Assembly: GCA_030610025.1 (NCBI GenBank)
Contig: JAUWSP010000136.1
Location: forward strand, 1-7,143
Reading direction: 5' to 3'
Source of the DNA: Acidobacteriota bacterium
GTDB lineage: Bacteria > Acidobacteriota > Thermoanaerobaculia > Multivoradales > JAHEKO01
Length of the DNA: 7,143 bases
The notes under the pieces were generated by a model. It saw nothing but the letters and a program-made list of their open reading frames with translations. It was not told where the DNA came from and made no database searches. Below are positions 1-5,754 of the stretch, piece by piece. A program made the translations under genes and the position numbers. The number at the start of each line of letters is the position of its first letter. The stretch's first letter is position 1.

Positions 1-965
1 CCGCCGCCTCGATCCCGTCCCTTGAACCGTACGACTCCGTTGGCCGTGACGCGCACGGGAGTCCCAGTGGGAGCACCGTAGTCCACACCGTAATGGGGTC
101 GGTAGGTCTTGAGGATCGGGTGAAATCTACGTCCCGTGAACCGCGAAGTAATGCGGGAGAAGCGCAGAGGAGACCGTAGAAACAACTTTTGAAGGGGACG
201 GCCTTCTGAATCGTAGTAGCCACCATCCTCGCCGAATCGATAGGCCTCCAGTAGCTTGCCGCCATTCTCATAGCTCAGCGTCAGGACATTGCCCACCCGA
301 TAGAAATTACCGTCCAGGAAGACCTCCTCGTAAAGGAGCTCGAACCGATCACCGAGTTTCAGGTCACGATTGAAGTCGAGGTCCCACTGCAGCACATCGG
401 CCATTGCATAGGCCACCGTCGGGTGACCACCGGCCCGGCTGATAGAGGTTTCGAGGAAGTCGTCGAGCTCACCCTTGACCACCTTCACAGTCTTCGTTTC
501 GACAAAGGGCTGCCATGCACTCTGCCACTGCCCATCCTTCTCCCAGGCAGAAACCTGACCCTTGCCACTCAACGTCAGTCGGAAGCCATCGAGCCGAGAG
601 TTGGAGTCCACCATGGCCGCATAGCGGTCTTCGGGGCGCAGTCGGCGAGGGTCGACGTGCTTCGTCACCTCCTCTACCAGCCCGCTTGCCTCCAGCGGCT
701 CGAAGCCCAGCGAGCCAAGAGCGTCGCTGAGCGTCTCGCCGGGTCGAAAGGCGAATTCCAACGGCAAGTCCTGCCTGCCCAGCCCACCGTCCACTCGCGC
801 CGCCCACATCGGGTGAGCCACGACCTTGGCGGAATAGGCCTGCGTCGGCAGGAGCTTGGGCGGAGCGGCGATGAAAGCTTCGAGATTTCGAGTCGCCAGA
901 TACAGGCCAGCGGCCAGGCCCACCAACAGGCTCAGAGTTCCCAGGCGGACCCAGCTGCGCTTCAC
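1..965 (-). CDS. M23-family murein endopeptidase (OapA/MepM-like), 3' end outside window
   Basis: Probably a zinc metallopeptidase that cuts peptide cross-links in peptidoglycan in the cell envelope. The reading frame is open from a GTG at 965 to the window edge (321 codons seen), with no stop or frame break. Residues 8-24 form a hydrophobic N-terminal segment (signal anchor or uncleaved signal). Residues about 67-115 look like an OapA/LysM-like domain (FRPGETLSDALGSLGF), and residues 160-255 match the middle domain of MepM/Csd3 proteins (VLQWDLDF, DLKLGDRFELLYEE). The catalytic LytM domain starts near residue 265 with FLRSPLRFSRITSRF and RRFHPIL, then HYGVDYGAPTGTPV, whose H291 and D295 form the HxxxD zinc motif. 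The second zinc motif (HxH) would lie beyond the window, so catalytic competence cannot be confirmed. The GTG start is chosen because it precedes the hydrophobic segment and follows AAGG about 10 nt upstream. It starts 32 bp after the thioredoxin-fold gene, so co-transcription is likely. Confidence 0.9.
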   Translation of the reverse strand, partial: MKRSWVRLGTLSLLVGLAAGLYLATRNLEAFIAAPPKLLPTQAYSAKVVAHPMWAARVDGGLGRQDLPLEFAFRPGETLSDALGSLGFEPLEASGLVEEVTKHVDPRRLRPEDRYAAMVDSNSRLDGFRLTLSGKGQVSAWEKDGQWQSAWQPFVETKTVKVVKGELDDFLETSISRAGGHPTVAYAMADVLQWDLDFNRDLKLGDRFELLYEEVFLDGNFYRVGNVLTLSYENGGKLLEAYRFGEDGGYYDSEGRPLQKLFLRSPLRFSRITSRFTGRRFHPILKTYRPHYGVDYGAPTGTPVRVTANGVVRFKGRDRGG

Positions 966-997
966 GTCGACTCTACCTTGTCCGGAAAGACGGGTCT

Positions 998-1504
998 TCA
1001 ACCCAGGGTCTGTGCGATCAGGGAATCAGGATCTGATGGCAACTTGCCGGAGAATGCGGTGACCCCGTCTTTGAATATCAGCAGTCCGGGAAGATGGGTT
1101 ACCGAGTATTTCTTGGAGAAGGCACCGTCGCGATCGAGGTAGATCGGAGCCTTCGGGCTCTTGCCTCGCAGGAAGCTCTCGACGGCTGCAGTGTCCTCCT
1201 GGAAATTCACCAGGATCACTCGCGCCTGACCACCCCAGCGATCCACGATGCGGTCGACTCGAGCAAAGATGTCCTTGCCTCGTGGCGACCAGGAGGCCCA
1301 TACCACGACGATGACAGCACCCTGATCGAGGTCTCGCTGCTGGATCTGGCCTCCGGAGAGTCCCTCCAGAGTGTATCCGCGGCCTTGGGCTGAAGCCCGT
1401 GGTGCCGCCAGGGCGCTGACCAGGAGTACGGCGATCATACTCGCGGAGATTGCCCACCCGGCTTGTCGACCCGGAGTCCTCATCGTAGCTCTAGAGATCC
1501 ACAT
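998..1504 (-). CDS. Secreted thioredoxin-fold (TlpA-like) protein lacking the CxxC cysteines
   Basis: A 168-residue protein with an N-terminal hydrophobic segment (about residues 18-35) and a likely signal peptidase site after ASA (residues 37-39), so it is expected outside the cytoplasmic membrane, in the periplasm of a Gram-negative cell. The mature part has the thioredoxin/TlpA layout: a strand ending VVWASW, an active-site helix, VILVNF, YLDRDG, a cis-proline loop at HLPG (P139) and LLIFKDG. The active site, normally W-C-x-x-C, reads W72-S73-P74-R75-G76, and there is no cysteine anywhere in the protein. It therefore cannot act as a thiol-disulfide oxidoreductase. A binding, chaperone-like or structural role is an inference. 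The ATG at 1504 is preferred over the one at 1483 because GAGGGC lies 7 nt upstream. It starts 22 bp after the anti-sigma gene and precedes the M23 gene by 32 bp, so it is probably part of the sigma operon. Confidence 0.88.
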   Translation of the reverse strand: MWISRATMRTPGRQAGWAISASMIAVLLVSALAAPRASAQGRGYTLEGLSGGQIQQRDLDQGAVIVVVWASWSPRGKDIFARVDRIVDRWGGQARVILVNFQEDTAAVESFLRGKSPKAPIYLDRDGAFSKKYSVTHLPGLLIFKDGVTAFSGKLPSDPDSLIAQTLG

Positions 1505-1526
1505 GAAATTCGCCCTCGGTCAGGGG

Positions 1527-1769
1527 TCAACCCTCCCACTCCACTTCGGGATGGCGCAGACTGGTCAGGATTCTCTTCCGCAGACTCTCCGGCGCCCTGG
1601 TGCGCGTGCAACCCTTGCGAACGACGGTCAAGAGCCTACGCGTGTAGTCGATTCTTCGGGCACACTGAGGGCAAACAACGACATGCTCCTGGACAGATAC
1701 CAGAAGCTCTTCCCCCAACTCGTTGTCGGTGTAGAGAAAAATGATCTCTCTGACTCTGCTGCAGTTCAT
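1527..1769 (-). CDS. Zinc-binding anti-sigma factor, RsrA-like (zf-HC2/ZAS domain)
   Basis: An 80-residue, probably cytoplasmic protein that should bind and inhibit the ECF sigma factor encoded just upstream. It shows the zinc anti-sigma pattern C3, H29-x3-C33-x2-C36 (HVVVCPQC). From memory, the spacing matches Streptomyces RsrA (C11, H37, C41, C44), and a further cysteine, C54, aligns with the RsrA cysteine pair C61/C62 and is followed by a similar APESLRKRI segment. There is no transmembrane segment, unlike membrane-bound anti-sigmas such as RseA. In RsrA, oxidation forms a disulfide, expels zinc and frees the sigma factor; the same behaviour here is inference. The start is placed at ATG 1769 because GAGGTG sits 5 nt upstream and the protein then begins MNCS like the family. 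An in-frame GTG at 1796 would add nine residues but has no convincing ribosome binding site. The stop is 22 bp before the thioredoxin-fold gene. Confidence 0.9.
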   Translation of the reverse strand: MNCSRVREIIFLYTDNELGEELLVSVQEHVVVCPQCARRIDYTRRLLTVVRKGCTRTRAPESLRKRILTSLRHPEVEWEG

Positions 1770-1774
1770 CTCCG

Positions 1775-1780
1775 CACCTC
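1775..1780 (-). promoter_or_regulatory. Shine-Dalgarno site that decides the anti-sigma start
   Basis: GAGGTG lies 5 nt before the ATG at 1769. The alternative GTG at 1796 has only CCGAGTTGG before it. The site implies that the anti-sigma gene is translated from its own initiation site and is not coupled by overlap to the sigma gene, which ends 103 bp upstream. Confidence 0.7.
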
Positions 1781-1803
1781 GAGATCCTGCACGCACCCAA
1801 CTC

Positions 1804-1846
1804 GGACGACGGGCCTGACAGGCCTCTTTCTATCTAACTGTCGTCC
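1804..1846 (-). repeat. Nested inverted repeats in the sigma/anti-sigma spacer
   Basis: On the plus strand GGACGAC (1804-1810) pairs with GTCGTCC (1840-1846), a perfect 7-bp outer stem. Between them is GGCCTGACAGGCC (1812-1824), an interrupted palindrome able to form a 5-bp stem with a 3-nt loop. In the transcript (minus strand) these would fold shortly upstream of the anti-sigma start. There is no U-run after the structure in the direction of transcription, so it is not a classical terminator. It could be an RNA processing, stabilising or attenuating structure, or a protein-binding site. Function is unknown. Confidence 0.5.
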
Positions 1847-1872
1847 AGCCGGCGATATTCCTCGTGGAGCCC

Positions 1873-2508
1873 TCACTTCTGCTCCTTCGAGCCTTCACGC
1901 AGCTCGCTGCTGCGCATTTTGCTGGGCTCACCGGACCGCAGATAGCCGTGCTCCTTGGCATAGGTAAGCATCGCCGACTCCAGGAGCTTTCGCCCCCGAT
2001 ACAGCCGACTCATGACGGTCCCGAGAGGCAACTCCAGAATACCCGCGATCTCCTTGTATGAGAACCCTTCGAGGTCGGCGAGGAGCACAGCCATTCGATA
2101 GTCGGGCGGCAGGTCGTCCAGAGCGCGTTGCACATCTTCGTCCAGAACGTCTTCGAGAATCTCCTCCTCAGGGCTCTTCATCTGGCCCGTGACGTCGGAG
2201 CTCAACCTGCTCTCGAAGGCATCCTCGATCTCGGCGAAGTCGCTCTGTGGTGGAGTTTGCTGCTTCTTGCGGTAGTTGTTGATGAAGGTGTTCTTGAGAA
2301 TCTTGAACAGCCAGGCCTTGAAGTTGGTGCCTTCCTCGAACTTGTCGTAGTAGCGGTAAGCCTTGAGGTAGGTCTCCTGCACGAGGTCCTCGGCATCCTG
2401 GGCGTTTCGAGTCATCCGGTAGGCGGTGTTGTAGAGGGAATCGACGAAGGGCATCGCCGCCTCCTCGAAATTCCAACCCCGCTGCTGGCTCGTGCTCTTA
2501 CCCGGCAT
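1873..2508 (-). CDS. ECF RNA polymerase sigma factor, SigR/SigH-like
   Basis: A 211-residue alternative sigma factor that directs RNA polymerase to a stress regulon. Region 2 spans about residues 17-83, with YRMTRNAQDAEDLVQETYLKAY and then FKAWLFKILKNTFINNYRKKQ, almost the SigR signature. Region 4 spans about 121-183, with LPPDYRMAVLLADLEGFSYKEIAGIL and the helix-turn-helix GTVMSRLYRGRK. A polar tail follows (184-211). The resemblance to Streptomyces SigR/mycobacterial SigH (the group often called ECF12), together with the RsrA-like gene next door, points to a thiol-oxidative stress regulator rather than an RseA-controlled RpoE. The ATG at 2508 is kept because the conserved WNFEEAAMPFVDSLY segment begins upstream of the next internal Met. 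Its ribosome binding site is weak (GAGACGCTGAAG before the ATG). It heads a four-gene same-strand cluster and starts 152 bp after nuoN. No clear SigR-type autoregulatory promoter (GGAAT-N18-GTT) was found upstream. Confidence 0.93.
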   Translation of the reverse strand: MPGKSTSQQRGWNFEEAAMPFVDSLYNTAYRMTRNAQDAEDLVQETYLKAYRYYDKFEEGTNFKAWLFKILKNTFINNYRKKQQTPPQSDFAEIEDAFESRLSSDVTGQMKSPEEEILEDVLDEDVQRALDDLPPDYRMAVLLADLEGFSYKEIAGILELPLGTVMSRLYRGRKLLESAMLTYAKEHGYLRSGEPSKMRSSELREGSKEQK

Positions 2509-2569
2509 CTTCAGCGTCTCACAGATTCAATGGACTCCAGCACTAAAGCTACGCATGGACCGTGCCAGT

Positions 2570-2597
2570 AGTTTAGCCCGAAATCAGAGAGGCGCAA
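2570..2597 (-). promoter_or_regulatory. Candidate housekeeping promoter for the sigma-factor operon
   Basis: Reading on the minus strand, TTGCGC (2597-2592) is followed after 16 nt by TAAACT (2575-2570), which fits the TAnnnT core of a -10 box and is preceded by GGGC. The leader to the ATG at 2508 would be about 55 nt. The -35 match is only the TTG half, so this is a plausible site and not a firm one. It would give basal, sigma-70-type expression of the regulator independent of the nuo operon. Confidence 0.4.
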
Positions 2598-2607
2598 GTC
2601 AGACGCA

Positions 2608-2633
2608 AACCGACCGAGGCGAATCGGCCGATC
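2608..2633 (-). terminator. Candidate terminator hairpin after nuoN
   Basis: Plus-strand arms CGACCGA (2611-2617) and TCGGCCG (2624-2630) form a 7-bp stem with one G-U pair around a 6-nt loop, extendable by about three weaker pairs on the outside. It begins roughly 28 nt after the nuoN stop and is followed in the transcript by GTTTG, a very short U-run. It could end or attenuate the nuo transcript. The poor U-tract leaves read-through into the sigma gene possible. Confidence 0.35.
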
Positions 2634-2660
2634 AGTCTTCGATTTTCCGAGTGGATCTTC

Positions 2661-4133
2661 TCAGAGGAGATTCCAGGCCAGCGGCAAGATGCTCGACTTG
2701 GCGAGGTCGACGAAGATGCCGGGCAGAAGGCCCAGGATTACGGTGACGACGGCACAGAACCCTATGGCTAGAGCCAGACCGGGGGCGCGCATGAGAACGG
2801 GCGTCGTCTCCTCCGAGTCCTTCAGGTACATCTGAACCACGATAGACATGTAGTAATACAGCGAGATGGCACTGGTCAGAACTCCGATCACGGCCACCCA
2901 CGTCCACCCCGCTTCGATGGCAGCCGCAAACAGATAGACCTTGCCGAAGAATCCCCCGGTTGGAGGCAATCCAGTCAGGGCGAGCAGGAAGATCAACATG
3001 CAAGCTGCCAAGAAAGGTGCCCGTCGGGCCAAACCGGCATAGTCGGACACGGTCTCGCCGGCGTATTCGCGCCGCTCCAGGAGAACCACGGTGCCGAACG
3101 CTCCCAAGGTAAAGAAAGTGTAGGCGAGCAGATAGAACATGAGCGCCCAGAGCCCGGTCTCGTTCGCCGCCAGAACTCCCAGCAGGATGTAGCCGGCATG
3201 GGCGATGGAGCTGTAGGCCAGCATTCGCTTGACGTTGGTCTGGGTCAACGCCGCGATGTTGCCCCAGATCATCGACAAAGTGGCCACTGCCGCAACGACG
3301 ATCTGCCAGTCGATCACCAGCGGAGCCAGGCCCTGATAGAAGATGCGAACCAAGATGGCGAATGAGGCGGCTTTGGAGGCCACCGCCAGATAGCCGGTTA
3401 CCGGAGTGGGAGCACCAACGTAGACGTCCGGAGTCCAGACGTGAAACGGCGCCGCGGAGACCTTGAAGAACAGACCGACTGCCAGAAGAACCCACCCAAC
3501 CGCCGACAGCAAGTCGCCGTGCAGGATTGCTTGCGCCAGGCTCCTGGAGAGCTCCGGCAGGGCCAGTGTGTTGGTCGCGCCGTAGAGCAACGAGATTCCG
3601 TAAAGCAGGATCCCGCTGGACAGCGCTCCAAGAACGAAGTATTTGAGAGAAGCCTCGTTCGAGCGCCGCTCATGCTTGAAGTAGCCAACCAGGATGTAGC
3701 TCGACAGCGCCATCAACTCGAGCGAGATCCAGATCGATAGGAGGTTGAAGCCACTTACCATCAACATCATTCCGGTGGTGGCCAGCAGTAAGAGGGAGTA
3801 GTACTCTCCCGCCCGGTAGCCCCCCTCCTCGATGACCCTGACGGACAGAAAGACCGTCAGGGCGGTTGCGATCAGAAAGAGCACCTTCCAGTAGAGGGCG
3901 TATCCATCCAGCACGAACATCCCGGCCAGGATGGGCGCACCCATCGTCGCCTGTCCCTGTGTCCAGACCACCAGGATCGTCGCGACGGCCAAGCCGACCA
4001 ACGATGCCACGGCCGCCATACGGCTGCCGATTCCACGACCCATGGTTCCGGCAATCAGCAACGCCATGCCGAAGATGGCCAGCACCATCTCTGGTAGAAG
4101 CAGCCAGAACTCCTGGGGCGCTATGGGAGTCAT
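2661..4133 (-). CDS. nuoN: NADH-quinone oxidoreductase subunit N
   Basis: A 490-residue, full-length membrane subunit of respiratory complex I (E. coli NuoN is about 485), one of three antiporter-like proton channels in the inner-membrane arm. It is hydrophobic throughout and fits the family's 14-helix plan. Key residues are in place: E139 in SLELMALSSYILVGY (helix 5), K224 in FFKVSAAPFHVWTPD (broken helix 7), K254 in VASKAA (helix 8) and K398 in GGFFGKVYLF (helix 12). The conserved APTPVTGYLA and NVKRMLAYSSIAHAGY segments are also present. The ATG at 4133 lies 4 bp after the nuoM stop, and its ribosome binding site (GAGGTCGAGG) is inside the last codons of nuoM, so the two are likely translationally coupled. 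It is the last nuo gene of the operon here, as in most bacteria. Confidence 0.97.
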   Translation of the reverse strand: MTPIAPQEFWLLLPEMVLAIFGMALLIAGTMGRGIGSRMAAVASLVGLAVATILVVWTQGQATMGAPILAGMFVLDGYALYWKVLFLIATALTVFLSVRVIEEGGYRAGEYYSLLLLATTGMMLMVSGFNLLSIWISLELMALSSYILVGYFKHERRSNEASLKYFVLGALSSGILLYGISLLYGATNTLALPELSRSLAQAILHGDLLSAVGWVLLAVGLFFKVSAAPFHVWTPDVYVGAPTPVTGYLAVASKAASFAILVRIFYQGLAPLVIDWQIVVAAVATLSMIWGNIAALTQTNVKRMLAYSSIAHAGYILLGVLAANETGLWALMFYLLAYTFFTLGAFGTVVLLERREYAGETVSDYAGLARRAPFLAACMLIFLLALTGLPPTGGFFGKVYLFAAAIEAGWTWVAVIGVLTSAISLYYYMSIVVQMYLKDSEETTPVLMRAPGLALAIGFCAVVTVILGLLPGIFVDLAKSSILPLAWNLL

Positions 4134-4137
4134 CTAG

Positions 4138-5736
4138 TTAGTCCTCGACCTCGGCAACCAGATCCGCATCAGCGGATGGCTCGCCGTCATCCGCTACCGC
4201 TGCGGCGTACTCGGGGTCCACTTTCTGCACGATGTAGTCGACCGGCTTCTCCATGATTTCGAAGAAAGGCTTTGGATAGAGGCCGATCCAGAAACACATG
4301 GCGACGATCGGCAGCAGGTAAGCGAGCTCGCGACCATTGAGATCATCGAGGCCTTTGTTCTCCGGATTCTTGAGTGGTCCAAAAAAGACCCGTTGGTACA
4401 TCCAGAGCATGTAGGCAGCGCCCAGCACGATTCCGATGACAGCCAGCAGGGCCCACCACCAGGTTCGATTGAACACACCGACCAGAATCGTGAACTCACC
4501 GATGAAACCGTTCAGCGTCGGCAAGCCGATGGAGGACAGCGTGATGACCATGAAAATAGTCGCAAACAGAGGCATCTCGGAAGAGATCCCTCCATAGTCC
4601 GCGATCATTCGCGTATGCCGTCGCTCGTAGATGACTCCGACCAGCAGGAAGAGCGCGCCCGTAGAGAGCCCATGATTGATCATCTGCAGCACGCCGCCAT
4701 TGATGCCGGCTGTGTTGAGGGAGAAGATACCCAGCATCACGAAGCCCAGATGGCTCACCGATGAATAGGCCACCAGCTTTTTCATGTCCTTCTGCGCCAT
4801 GGCAACCAGGGCTCCGTACAGGATCCCGACGATTGACAGGCCGGCCAGCCACGGTAGTAACCGTATCGTCGCGGCGGGGAGAATCGGCAGCGAGAAGCGG
4901 ACGAAGCCGTAGGTTCCCATCTTCAACAAGACCCCAGCCAGGATGACCGAACCTGCTGTGGGAGCTTCCACGTGAGCATCGGGCAGCCATGTGTGGAAGG
5001 GAAACATCGGCACCTTGATGGCAAAGCCGACGAAGAACACCAGGAAGATCCAGAACTGGAGGTCAGGTGGAATCTGTGAAGAGATCTCGTGGAATTGCGG
5101 GATGAAGAAGCTGCGTGGATTGCCCAGACCTCCCCAGCCCATCAGGCCGGTGCTGTTGTAGAAATACAGCGCCAGGATGCCGAGCAGCATGAGGACCGAA
5201 CCGACCAGGGTATAGAGGAAGAACTTGATGGCCGCGTAGAGCCTTCGCGGTCCTCCCCAGATTCCGATCAAGAAGTACATGGGCACCAACATGACTTCCC
5301 AGAAGACATAGAACAGGAAGAAGTCCATGGCCATGAATACACCCAACATGCCGGTCTGCAGGAGCAGCATGAAGATGTAGTACTCCTTCTCCCTCACCTG
5401 GATCGCACTCCAGGATGAGAGGACTGCGGCCACACCCAAGAAGGTGGTCAACAGCACCAACAAAACGGCGATACCGTCGACCCCGAACTCGTAGCGCGCC
5501 CCGACCGCCTCGATCCAGTTGGCGCTCTCCCGAAACTGGAACAGCTCGCCCTGGCGCTCGAAGGCGAACCAGAGTGGTACCGAGACGACGAAATCGATGG
5601 CGACCACCATGGTGGCGAAGCGTTGGATCGCGAGATTGTTGGTGCCTCGCATGAACAACATGATGATCACCGCTCCTGCCAGGGGCAGGTAGCAGATGAT
5701 GCTGAGAATCGGAACTTGAAGCACCCAGTCGAACAT
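4138..5736 (-). CDS. nuoM: NADH-quinone oxidoreductase subunit M
   Basis: A 532-residue antiporter-like proton-pumping subunit of complex I, somewhat longer than E. coli NuoM (about 509). The channel residues are present: E147 in FWEVMLVPMYFLIG (helix 5), K241 in AIKVPMFPFHTWLPD (helix 7), K272 in LLKMGTYG (helix 8), H329 and H355, and E414 in NGFIGEFTILVG (helix 12). The VAYSSVSHLGFVMLG block is typical of the family. The extra length is partly a C-terminal tail (506-532) with ten acidic residues and no basic ones, which also encodes the nuoN ribosome binding site. The ATG at 5736 has GAGGGT 5 nt upstream and begins 18 bp after the nuoL stop. The protein works with NuoL and NuoN in coupling quinone reduction to proton export. 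Confidence 0.97.
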   Translation of the reverse strand: MFDWVLQVPILSIICYLPLAGAVIIMLFMRGTNNLAIQRFATMVVAIDFVVSVPLWFAFERQGELFQFRESANWIEAVGARYEFGVDGIAVLLVLLTTFLGVAAVLSSWSAIQVREKEYYIFMLLLQTGMLGVFMAMDFFLFYVFWEVMLVPMYFLIGIWGGPRRLYAAIKFFLYTLVGSVLMLLGILALYFYNSTGLMGWGGLGNPRSFFIPQFHEISSQIPPDLQFWIFLVFFVGFAIKVPMFPFHTWLPDAHVEAPTAGSVILAGVLLKMGTYGFVRFSLPILPAATIRLLPWLAGLSIVGILYGALVAMAQKDMKKLVAYSSVSHLGFVMLGIFSLNTAGINGGVLQMINHGLSTGALFLLVGVIYERRHTRMIADYGGISSEMPLFATIFMVITLSSIGLPTLNGFIGEFTILVGVFNRTWWWALLAVIGIVLGAAYMLWMYQRVFFGPLKNPENKGLDDLNGRELAYLLPIVAMCFWIGLYPKPFFEIMEKPVDYIVQKVDPEYAAAVADDGEPSADADLVAEVED

Positions 5737-5754
5737 GACTTACCCTCGTTTCAC

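Noticed and set aside
423..1142. Plus-strand open frame of 239 codons
   Set aside because: It is antisense to the M23 gene and crosses into the thioredoxin-fold gene, both with clear family motifs. It has low-complexity Arg/Ser/Gln-rich composition with no recognisable domain, as expected for shadows in GC-rich DNA.
1770..1796. Longer anti-sigma start at GTG 1796
   Set aside because: No good ribosome binding site, and the added nine residues fall outside the conserved family start. ATG 1769 has GAGGTG at proper spacing.
1812..1830. Terminator on the plus strand (palindrome followed by TCTTTCT)
   Set aside because: No gene on the plus strand ends here and the T-run is interrupted, so a terminator call is not supported.
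1371..1967. Plus-strand open frame of 198 codons covering the anti-sigma gene and the spacer
   Set aside because: It lies antisense to three minus-strand features, shows no motif or ribosome binding site I could recognise, and its protein looks like translated antisense.
2623..2632. ATCGGCCGAT perfect palindrome as an operator
   Set aside because: It is contained in the terminator-like hairpin after nuoN and there is only one copy, so a regulator-binding role has no independent support.
2632..3495. Minus-strand 287-codon frame overlapping nuoN
   Set aside because: Same strand but out of frame with nuoN, which carries all family residues; the alternative frame is Arg/Gly/Ser-rich and non-membrane.
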